From assembly GCA_965198865.1 (NCBI GenBank), contig CBDAQA010000019.1, positions 1 through 64,000 of the forward strand: 64,000 nucleotides of DNA, given 5' to 3'. The notes beneath the pieces were generated by a model. The model searched no databases. It saw only the letters and a list, made by a program, of their open reading frames with translations, and was not told the origin of the DNA. This stretch comes from CBDAQA01 sp965198865 (GTDB lineage: Bacteria; Planctomycetota; Phycisphaerae; Tepidisphaerales; Tepidisphaeraceae). Shown piece by piece: positions 1 to 7,532 of the stretch; the stretch's first letter is position 1, and every line of letters starts with the position of its first letter. Position numbers and translations under genes: made by a program.

Positions 1-225
1 GCCACCGGCGGCAGCGGCGCGGCCGCCGTCTCCTGCCTCAAGCGGGCCGGCGTCACCAGCATGAAGTTCGTCTGCCTCGTCGCCGCCCCCGAGGGGATCG
101 CCGCCCTGCACGCCCAGCACCCCGAGGTGCCGATCTTCACCGCCGCCGTCGACCGCCAGCTGAACGAGAAGGGGTACATCCTCCCCGGCCTCGGCGACGC
201 CGGCGACCGCATCTTCGGCACCTAA
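1..225 (+). CDS. upp: Uracil phosphoribosyltransferase, C-terminal part (truncated by window start)
   Basis: The reading frame is open from base 1 and ends with TAA at 223-225, giving the last 74 residues of the protein. They include the stretch CLVAAPEGIAAL and the C-terminus GYILPGLGDAGDRIFGT, which is the conserved PRPP/uracil-binding end of the Upp family. The enzyme salvages uracil by joining it to PRPP to make UMP in the cytoplasm. The start and N-terminal two thirds lie outside the window. The next gene begins 12 bases later on the same strand, so the two may be co-transcribed. Confidence 0.93.
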   Translation, partial: ATGGSGAAAVSCLKRAGVTSMKFVCLVAAPEGIAALHAQHPEVPIFTAAVDRQLNEKGYILPGLGDAGDRIFGT

Positions 226-237
226 CCCCGGACCGTC

Positions 238-1296
238 GTGACCCCCTCCCGCCGCAACGCCGCTGGCCTTCACCGGTGGGTACCCTTCGCCGTGCTGTTC
301 ATGACCGCCTGCAACCCGGTGCCCGACATGCCGCCCGCCCCCTACCCCCCGCCGCCGTTGTCGTACGCCATCGCCATCCACGGCGGTGCCGGCGCGATGG
401 ACCCCGACGCCCCCGCCGACGAGCAGAAGGCCTACCTCGAGGGCCTCTCGCGCGCCCTCCGCGCCGGCCGCGACGTCCTGGCCAACGGGGGCACCTCGCT
501 CGACGCCGTCGAGCAGGCCGTCCGCGCCCTCGAGGATGACGACCACTTCAACGCCGGCAGGGGCGCCGTCTACGACGCCGTCGTCCAGCACGCGCTCGAC
601 GCCTCCATCATGGACGGCTCCACCCTCGCCTGCGGCGCCGTCGCCGGCGTCACCACGGTCCGCAACCCCATCTCCCTCGCCCGCCTGGTGATGGAGAAGT
701 CCGGCCACGTCCTCCTCGCCGGCCCCGGCGCCGAGCAGTTCGCCGCCCAGAACGGCGTCGACCTCGTCGACAACCACTACTTCGACACCCCCCAGCGCTA
801 CGACGAGCTCCAGAGGAAGCTCGACCTGATGCGGCGCGAGCCCACGACCAAGTATCGCAACAAGGGCACCGTCGGTGCCGTCGCCCTCGACAGCCACGGC
901 CACCTCGCCGCCGCCACCAGCACCGGCGGCATGACCGCCAAGCGCTTCGGCCGCGTCGGCGACTCCCCCATCATCGGCGCCGGCACCTACGCCGACGACC
1001 GCACCGTCGCCGTCAGCTGCACCGGCGTCGGCGAGGAGTTCATCCGCCACGCCGTCGCCCACGACGTCGCCGCCCGCATCGCCTACAAGAACCAGTCGGT
1101 CAAGGACGCCGTCGCCGCCCTCATCGACCACACGCTCAGGCCCGACGACGGCGGCCTGATCGCCGTCTCCCCCCGCGGCGAGCTCGTCGCCCGATTCAAC
1201 ACCGCCGGCATGTACCGCGGCTCCGCCGACAGCACCGGCCGCTTCGAGGTCCACATCTTCGACGACGGCACCGGCGACGGACCCGCCCAACCCTGA
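238..1296 (+). CDS. Plant-type L-asparaginase / isoaspartyl peptidase, probable lipoprotein
   Basis: This 352-residue protein belongs to the N-terminal-nucleophile asparaginase_2 family, which hydrolyses isoaspartyl dipeptides and asparagine after self-cleavage. HGGAG lies at residues 48-52. The segment FNAGRGAV is near 104-111. The cleavage site GTVGAVA places the catalytic threonine at about residue 211, followed by STGGMTAKRFGRVGDSP. The N-terminus is basic, then hydrophobic, and ends in LFMTAC with Cys25, so export as a lipoprotein is plausible although the lipobox is not perfect. The start is GTG, 12 bases after upp. Family assignment is secure; the exact substrate is not visible from sequence. 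Confidence 0.9.
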   Translation: MTPSRRNAAGLHRWVPFAVLFMTACNPVPDMPPAPYPPPPLSYAIAIHGGAGAMDPDAPADEQKAYLEGLSRALRAGRDVLANGGTSLDAVEQAVRALEDDDHFNAGRGAVYDAVVQHALDASIMDGSTLACGAVAGVTTVRNPISLARLVMEKSGHVLLAGPGAEQFAAQNGVDLVDNHYFDTPQRYDELQRKLDLMRREPTTKYRNKGTVGAVALDSHGHLAAATSTGGMTAKRFGRVGDSPIIGAGTYADDRTVAVSCTGVGEEFIRHAVAHDVAARIAYKNQSVKDAVAALIDHTLRPDDGGLIAVSPRGELVARFNTAGMYRGSADSTGRFEVHIFDDGTGDGPAQP

Positions 1297-1384
1297 CCGC
1301 GAGCCTCGCCCCCCGAGTGACCCAACCGGATGGCACATCGATCCGCAATGCCTCCTGCTCCGCGCCGCGGCAGCGGCGGCACCT

Positions 1385-1468
1385 TCACCCCAGGCGACGG
1401 TGGCCCTGTGCGTCTCGGTCGTGCCGGGGTCGGCGAACGTGGCCGACAGCGTCGCCGGGCGGTCGGAC
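1385..1468 (-). pseudogene. Detached PKD-domain fragment
   Basis: On the minus strand this stretch reads PATLSATFADPGTTETHRAT followed by VAWGEG. It nearly matches the first PKD repeat of the large protein at 4986-7318 (TLSATFADPGTGETHTALVN). At DNA level about 50 bases around 1407-1456 are roughly 90% identical to 7257-7312. There is no start codon and no continuation. It is therefore a broken-off copy, probably left by a rearrangement of the neighbouring locus. It ends about 6 bases from the dispersed repeat at 1475. Confidence 0.7.
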
Positions 1469-1474
1469 GGCGCC

Positions 1475-1615
1475 GTGGGACGAAACGGGACGAAATGGGA
1501 CGGTTTCAACCCGTCCACCGCGTAGAAACCATGCGTAAGTGTTACCCACGAATGCCATTACGCCACTGCCACGCCATGGGACAGCTTCTTCCTCGTCCCA
1601 CCGGGCTCATCCGCA
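1475..1615. repeat. Dispersed 141-bp repeat, copy 1
   Basis: The left end consists of near-tandem units GGGACGAAAC, GGGACGAAAT and GGGACGGTTT. The right end is ACCGGGCTCATCCGCA. The same two ends in the same order and almost the same distance apart occur at 30426-30568, while the middle is diverged. The first 35 bases of the two copies are identical. The rest of 1297-1869 holds only the PKD fragment, this repeat and the paired repeat downstream; I see no gene there. Confidence 0.75.
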
Positions 1616-1639
1616 CGAATACTCTTATTTGGGCCGGAG

Positions 1640-1790
1640 CTGTCTCAGCCACTATCGGTTAATCGTACCTGTCCCGCTTTCGTCTCTGTCCCGCTTTCGT
1701 CTCCATCCGCAAGAGTGCGGGTAGCGGGACCGACGCTGTCTCAGCCGCAACCGGTTGATCGTGCCTGTCCCCCTCTCGTCTCCGTCCCGC
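1640..1790. repeat. Two diverged 55-bp direct repeats
   Basis: Bases 1640-1694 and 1736-1790 are the same 55-bp sequence with about eight substitutions. Both begin CTGTCTCAGCC and contain TCGT(A/G)CCTGTCCC. They carry runs of GTCCCGCTTTCGTCT, which in reverse complement resemble the GGGACGAAA units of the repeat at 1475. They may therefore be the opposite end of a larger degenerate element. No coding capacity is visible. Confidence 0.6.
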
Positions 1791-1869
1791 CGGACGGCGT
1801 TGCCTTGTCCGACCGTCATCGCGGATAACGGAACGGTATGCTTGCGTAGTTGCAGGCTCATCGTGAAAT

Positions 1870-2154
1870 CTAGCCCCGTGCTCGGCTTGTTAGCTCTGTT
1901 CGTGGGAACAGGGGACCGTCGCGGGTGATCGTCTGTTCCGTTGTTTCAGGGTACAGCCTCACTCCATCATCCCGCACGACTAGCCAAAGGGTTCCACTGA
2001 AATGTTCCTCGTCGGGAATGTGTCCGTGCACAAGGACGTCTGCGTCATGCCCGGCATCATTTCGTGTCATTGCGCGCGTCCAATGGACGTGAACTATATC
2101 GGGAATCGGCGACTTACCTTCACCATATAGGCTTACCATATTCTGGTTGATCAT
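1870..2154 (-). CDS. Hypothetical protein, second half of a possible split immunity gene
   Basis: The start is the ATG of an ATGA overlap with the stop of the upstream lipoprotein ORF, giving 94 residues beginning MINQNMVSLYGEGKSPIPDI. The part DIVHVHWTRA followed by DADVLVHGHIPDEEHF looks like beta strands of an extracellular domain, and no transmembrane helix is seen. Read straight through from the upstream frame, the junction would be FEWAV then GGGMINQNM. That resembles a single small lipoprotein of the kind found next to phospholipase effectors (DUF3304/DUF2931-like). So this is either a coupled partner or the 3' half of one frameshifted gene. Base composition is lower in G+C than the neighbouring core genes. 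Confidence 0.45.
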   Translation of the reverse strand: MINQNMVSLYGEGKSPIPDIVHVHWTRAMTRNDAGHDADVLVHGHIPDEEHFSGTLWLVVRDDGVRLYPETTEQTITRDGPLFPRTELTSRARG

Positions 2155-2369
2155 TCCACCGCCCACTCGAAATGTTTCCCATTTTGCACATAAGTGGCCG
2201 ACGTATCAACCCCAAGTACGGGGATTGATGATCGATTAATCATACCCCATTCATACGGTGGGTCGCGGATGACTGTCCCGCCTGGCAGGCCCCCACAGCC
2301 TGCAAAAACTCCCAAGCCGGCCGCGACGGTCAGAAAATTGCTGTATACTATCGATATTCGTTTCATCAT
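2151..2369 (-). CDS. Small putative lipoprotein, possible immunity protein for the DUF2235 effector
   Basis: From ATG at 2369 (MMKRISIVYSNFLTVAAGLG) the ORF gives 72 residues. The signal sequence ends in the lipobox-like VFAGC, so the mature protein would start at a lipidated cysteine. It ends EWAVE with a TGA inside the ATG of the next ORF. It lies directly downstream of a DUF2235 hydrolase remnant on the same strand. Effectors of that family are known to be paired with periplasmic lipoprotein immunity proteins, so that role is an inference from position. The reading frame also runs unbroken into the frameshifted end of the hydrolase, so the exact start is uncertain. Confidence 0.45.
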   Translation of the reverse strand: MMKRISIVYSNFLTVAAGLGVFAGCGGLPGGTVIRDPPYEWGMINRSSIPVLGVDTSATYVQNGKHFEWAVE

Positions 2370-2409
2370 AACACCATCCGTGCAAACATGCCTGTGCAGA
2401 CTCGCTGTG

Positions 2410-3950
2410 TTAGTTCTGGGTCGGATATGCGATTGGAACACCCCACCATTTACTAACTGACTCATATCGGATTCGGCGTCCGGCACCGGCACATTCGCCG
2501 CGTTGGCGTCGTTTAACAGTGTGGCCAAGCACCGGCCTCCTGTCCCACCAGTGGATGCGTGATTGGTCCTCCGTCGGGATTTTGATTGCTAGGGGCAACG
2601 TAGATATTTCCATTTGTCCCGGAGCAACACCAATGTTTGTCTGAGGATAAATCGATTGTTCGGATCCCCGTCATTGATTTGCCCAACCGATGGAATGCCG
2701 GACGGAAGCTGCGTCGGAATCTCAACATTGATATCGAAAAGGTCGGCAGTAAGCACCGTCAAAACAGTGTTGAGCCCTACCTGATCAACGGGGCTCACGA
2801 GCCCCATATAGCGAATGCGCGGGTGGAGGTAATGGGCAGGATCCGGAACATAATAAGGACTTTTCCCGGGTGACCTTTTTGACTGGGGCCGTATACAGGA
2901 CGGTTGAATCTGGGATTGGGCACGCCATATTGTTGAATGAAATTTGCAAGGATGACGGCTTCGAACGCTCCTCGACTATATCCAATGATGTCAACGGGAA
3001 CGGATTTCACGTTATTGCCGCTCGAATAGAAGCTTCCGATGTCAATCAAGCCGGACTCTATAAAATTCGCTATTTCCAACGCGAAGCCCCATTGATCGCA
3101 CGTGCGACCCAGCCGAACGGACCGGTTTGATGCGCCGCGTTCCCAATACCTTCATAATACTTCTTTCCTCCAGTCGACGGGCTGTAAAGACCATCCAGCC
3201 CCCAATGACCGTTTCGCCCCGGCCTCCCGCGAAGGTTTTGCGGACAGTGTTGCTATTATCCCACGTCCCGTCGTAAGCGACTAAGTATCCCGGCGGCATT
3301 ACGGAAACGTTGATCGCGACAACGGGCGATTGCCCGGCGTCGTTGGAGGAATAAACTTCGTACTTGTAATTTCCCGGCTTCAAGCCCGTATCATTGAATG
3401 AAGTCACGTCGGCTGCGAACTCGGTGGTCCATATCGTGTCCTGCTCAATCGCTCCAGTCTGAGCTAACGCCCATCGCGTCAACTGGTAATGCTTTTCATT
3501 GTTCGGGTCATTGCTCCAGGCTATGTGGACCATATTCCCGCCCACTGGAGTCGGACTCGGAGCGTAGGTGACGTTCGACCAGGTGTGTGAAGGTGCCACC
3601 GGGGGCGCGGCACCCTGTGACGGCGAGGTGCCGGTCGTCGTCGCTGAACCGCGGGTAATTGTGACGTCAGACGACGGGTCGTCAGGGTACTGCACTCCGG
3701 GTCCGGATCCAACGAGCAAGGCAAAGTCATATGTGGTTCCCGGCAGCAGTCCGGTCGGCGTCTCGGTGGTTATGCCCGTTGCCGCGTCATGGGACCCGTG
3801 TTGCACGTAGTACCCGTATCGCTGGTTCTGAACGTCTGCAACGTACGTGTCATACGGGTCGCCGTTGTCCTGTTGGATCAGCAAACTGCCGGTGGACCCC
3901 GACCACCGAACCTGAATGCTGTCGCTCTCGCCTCCGAGAACGTTAGCTTA
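2410..3950 (-). pseudogene. Frameshifted fibronectin-III / DUF2235 (Tle1-like hydrolase) C-terminal part
   Basis: Reading leftwards on the minus strand, the piece nearest the IS has a fibronectin-III module, then YLVAYDGTWDNSNTV, the FDGTWN-type signature that opens DUF2235. In a second frame follows GLYSPSTGGKKYYEGIGNAA and GPFGWVARAINGASRW. In a third frame comes VPVDIIGYSRGAFEAVIL, the nucleophile elbow GxSxG. In a fourth comes IRYMGLVSPVDQVGLNTV. Further pieces (GNIYVAPSNQNPDGG; NDANAANVPVPDAESD) lie in yet other frames. At least four frameshifts break what was one domain of an alpha/beta-hydrolase family that includes type VI phospholipase effectors. The C-terminal limit is uncertain. 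It was once joined to the gene piece at 4986-7318. Confidence 0.75.
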
Positions 3951-4983
3951 GAGCAGGTTCAGTTGAGCCGTAGCGCTATGGGGATCGCACTGGTACTTTC
4001 CGAATCTCAAGGAGAGGCACCAGATGGCATATTCGACCGACCTCCCGTTCCCGCGTGCTGGCCCTGTACGACGACGGCGTGAAGACGGCGGCGATTGCCA
4101 AGCAGCTGATGGTGTCGCCGGCCTGGGCGCGGCGGGTCAAGCAGCACCGGGACGCCGACCCGGCCCTGCGGCGGCCGGTCGGCGGGCGCAAGCCGAAGCT
4201 GGACCGGGCGGGCCGCGACCAACTGGCGAAATGGGTGGCAGAACGGCCCGACGCGACGCTCGAAGAGCTGCGGGCGCGCGTGGCCAAGGAGCTGAAGGTC
4301 ACCGTCAGCATCGGGTGCCTCTTCAACACGCTGCGGGCCCTGAAGCTGACCTTCAAGAAGAAGTCGCTCGTCGCCGCCGAGCAAAAAGAACGCCCCGACG
4401 TATCCAAGGCCCGCGACGCGTTCTTCGCCGAGCAGCTGAAGGGCGTGCCGCTGGCCGACATCGTCGTGATGGACGAGAGCTACGCGACCACGCAGTTCAC
4501 GCGGTTGCGTGGCCGCGCCCCGGCGGGCGAGCGGCTCCACGAGCACGTGCCCCACGGCCACTGGAAGCGCCTCACGATCCTCGGCGCGATGACCGTGTCG
4601 GGTCCACTGGTCGCGACGACGATCGACGCCTCGACGTGCGGCGACACGTTCCGCACGTTCGTCGACGACTTCCTCTGCCCGGCCCTGCGGCCGGGGCAGG
4701 TCGTCGTCATGGACAATCTCTCGGCCCACAAGGTGGCGGGCATCCGCGCCTCGATCGAGGCGGCCCAGTGTCGCCTGGTCTACCTGCCGCCGTACTCGCC
4801 CGACCTCAGCCCGATCGAGCCGATGTGGTCCAAGGTCAAGCAGGCGTTGAGGACCGCGGCCCAGCGGACCGTACAAGGTTTGATCGACGCCGTCGGCCCC
4901 GCGTTCGCCACGGTGACCGCCGGCGACTGCCTGGGCTACTTCACACACTGCGGATACACGCTACACCTCAAGTGAAAATGCTC
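3951..4983 (+). mobile_element. IS630-family insertion sequence, 1,033 bp
   Basis: The left end GAGCAGGTTCAGTTGAGCCG (3951-) and the reverse complement of the right end, GAGCATTTTCACTTGAGGTG, match at about 80% over 23 bases. The element is flanked by TA at 3949-3950 and 4984-4985, the target duplication typical of IS630/Tc1-mariner transposition. It carries one transposase gene. It lies inside a minus-strand PKD/Fn3-DUF2235 gene: PKD/Fn3 sequence continues on the right side and Fn3-DUF2235 on the left. On its right it supplies a new stop codon to the interrupted gene. Confidence 0.93.
4055..4975 (+). CDS. IS630-family transposase, N-terminus probably frameshifted
   Basis: The ORF starts at GTG and encodes 306 residues. 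An N-terminal helix-turn-helix (IAKQLMVSPAWARRVKQH) is followed by a DDE_3 catalytic domain with DIVVMDESY, VVVMDNLSAH and LPPYSPDLSPIEPMWSKVK, supplying the D-D-E triad. Just upstream, ATG at 4024 reads MAYSTDLPFPRAG in another frame. Removing one C from the CCC near 4043-4046 would join it as MAYSTDLRSRVLALYDDG, which fits the usual start of this family. So either one base was gained, making this copy possibly inactive, or the internal GTG is used. The gene sits wholly within the inverted repeats. Confidence 0.9.
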   Translation: MLALYDDGVKTAAIAKQLMVSPAWARRVKQHRDADPALRRPVGGRKPKLDRAGRDQLAKWVAERPDATLEELRARVAKELKVTVSIGCLFNTLRALKLTFKKKSLVAAEQKERPDVSKARDAFFAEQLKGVPLADIVVMDESYATTQFTRLRGRAPAGERLHEHVPHGHWKRLTILGAMTVSGPLVATTIDASTCGDTFRTFVDDFLCPALRPGQVVVMDNLSAHKVAGIRASIEAAQCRLVYLPPYSPDLSPIEPMWSKVKQALRTAAQRTVQGLIDAVGPAFATVTAGDCLGYFTHCGYTLHLK

Positions 4984-4985
4984 TA

Positions 4986-7318
4986 GGCCCGGTGGTCGTG
5001 TTGGGGAATGTAGCCGAGGTCGCAGTTGACCAATCAGTTGGCTGCCCGTCGGGCTCGCTTCCCTGCACGCGGTACTCATAATTGCCCCCAGCTACTGTCA
5101 CGCCCGGGTCAAAGAGCGTCAGTTCCGCCCCGGTTTCATCGGGGGATCCAAGCGGCCAAGCATTGTCCTCCCCGTCGTTCACTAGGTGCCACTGGCCGCC
5201 TGGGTAGGCATCGCCCCTTACTTCGATCGCCACACCGCCAGCTGGCGGTAAACCACTCACGCTTAGCTGTAGCGACGGTGTCGTGCCGCCGGAACCGTCG
5301 GAAACCTGAAGCATCGTCGCCGTCGCCGACCCCGCTGTCGCGGTCGCCACCGTCCACTGCGTCTCCGAATAGTCCGAGACAGTACCGTCCACTTTGTCAG
5401 CTCGGATGCGGAAGTCCCACTGGCCCGGCGTCACGCCGACTGTGTCCAGACCGTTCCCTCCGGCGTCCGGGTGCCCGTAGATGTTGTACAGGTGGTAGTT
5501 CTCGCCCGAGGCTACATCCTTCATTTCTAACTCGAAGCCGCTGGCGTCGCCACCGGCATAGTGCCAAGCGAGCTCGACTTGATCCCAAACGCCATTGCCT
5601 GAGGCCGTCAGCGATACGTTGTCCGAAGGCGTGGCCGTCGGCGTCGACGTCGACGTCGGGCTGACTGGCGCAGAAGTCGTGTCGCCGTCCGTCGCTTGTG
5701 ACTCGACCTCGTAATGGTAGGCTGTGCTGGCTGTTAGCTCCGCGTCGTCATAGCTGGTCGTGCCCGCGTCGACGGTGGCGATGGCGGCATAGGTCGCGCC
5801 ACCGTCGTCCGACCGCAGTACGACGACCGAGCTTGACGTGACCAGCGTCGCGGTCTGCCATGACACTAGGATGTCAGTCTCCGTTTGCGCAACGGCGGTT
5901 ACAGCGGTGGGTGCCGCCGGGACAACGATGATGGACTCGGGAGGCAGGGTGAACGAGTGGCCCGCCGCATCCATCGCCGTGACAAAAGCCGTCACTTCGC
6001 CGACGCCGGTCGCAGGCGTATGCACGTCGGAGCCGCTAGTCCCGCTCTGTACGTCCGTGGCCAAGCCATCGTCCCATGCCAACTGCCAAGAGACAATCGG
6101 CGATGTCCCGCCGCCGGGGAGTGAGGACATAACACTAACCGTGAAGTCGGACCCCTCGGCGACCGTTGAAGGCGTCGCGACGGCCAGGGTGGCCGCCGAC
6201 GGAACGGCCGTAATCGCCGATGACGTTGCCGATTGGACCTCGTGCCCGTCGCCCTGATCGTTGTGAGCCGTCACGGAAAAGGAATATATCACTCCGGGTG
6301 CCAGGCCTGTCGCGGCAAGCGACTGCTCGTTGCCTGCGATGTCGAACGTCGTCGCTGTGCCGCCGGACGGCGTTGCCGTGACGGTGTATCCGGTTACGAA
6401 CGAGCTGTCCTCGTCCCAAGCCAGATCGATCTGGCCCGGCACCGACTCGCTGTCCGAAAGGTCGCTCGGCTGGTCCGGTGCAGTCAGCGGTGTGGTGACG
6501 GTGACCGCCACCGAATAGGCCGAGTCTGTCGTGGCACCGACCGATCGGAGGCGGTAGGTGTATGCCGTGGCACCCGACAGGCCGAAGTCGTCGTAGACCT
6601 CGCCATTGTCCGTGTCGTCCACCATGTCTAACGTCGCCCAGCCACCGTCAGCGTTCTGCCGGTCGACCTCGAACTGCGTGTTGGCGTCCGACGGGTTCGG
6701 CGTCCAGGTCAGCTCCACGTCCTCGTCGTCCAGGCCGGTCGCGGTCAGGTCCGAAGGGCCGGCCAGCGCGGGAGCGGTGGCCGTGAACGTCACCGCGGCG
6801 GCGGTGTGATCGCCAGCCGAATCCGTGGCGGTCGCCAGCGCGGCGTACGGGCCGGCGGCGGCGTAGACGTGCGTCACCGTCCAGGTGGCGCCGGCCGGGT
6901 CGGTCGTGTCCGGCGGGGCCGTGATCGTCTGCGGGGCTGTGCCGTCGCCCCATACCACGCGCCAGCCGCTGATCGCCGACGCGTCCTCGGGGCCGCCGTC
7001 GTGCAGCGTCAGCGTCGCCGGCTGGCCTGCCGTGACGTTGGCGGCGTCCGTCGTGGCCGACAGGGTCGGGGCCACGTAGTGGACCGTCGCGGCGAACGGC
7101 ACCAGCGCCGTCGCGCCGCCGCTGTCGGTCACGCTCAGCGTCGGCTGGTAGCTGCCGTGCAGCCGGTAGACGTGGCTCGCCCCGATCGTGCCGGCCCCGC
7201 CCGACTCGGCGACCGTGGCCGACGACGAGGTGCCGTCGCCCCAGTTGACCAGAGCGGTGTGCGTCTCGCCCGTGCCGGGGTCGGCGAACGTCGCCGACAG
7301 CGTCGTCGTCGCCCCCAC
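4986..7318 (-). pseudogene. PKD / fibronectin-III repeat protein, truncated by IS630 (N-terminal part)
   Basis: The open frame is about 785 residues and ends inside the IS at 4961, the last native codons being at about 4986. Two PKD modules come first (VNWGDGT with SHVYRLHGSYQPTLSVTDSG; VVWGDGT with HVYAAAGPYAALATATDSAG). Four or five fibronectin-III or Ig-like modules follow (for example PSDLTATGLDDEDVELTW and PDQPSDLSDSESVPGQIDLA). The frame begins at a GTG with no signal peptide, and a TGA lies upstream, so the 5' end also looks lost. It is a surface or secreted scaffold that originally continued into the DUF2235 domain at 2410-3950. At the empty insertion site the two halves are out of frame by one base, so a further indel has occurred. 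Confidence 0.8.
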
Positions 7319-7532
7319 GTCGCTCGACAGCGATATAGGACATGAATCCCCAAGATCGGGTCAGGTTTAGGTCGGCTTCCTACCGGCCTCTAATGACAGA
7401 AGCGTAAACGGCAGCGGACTTCCCCGCGCAAAATCTCGAAACACACGGAAAGGCAAGTTGATCGTATAAACTAAAATATTTGATAATTGTAGTATGAGCT
7501 CGGGAGGATGGGCAACCTACCTTGCTCGATCC

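Noticed and set aside
2194..2460. Plus-strand 88-codon ORF opposite the small lipoprotein
   Set aside because: No ribosome site and no structure; the minus strand has a lipobox and a coupled neighbour.
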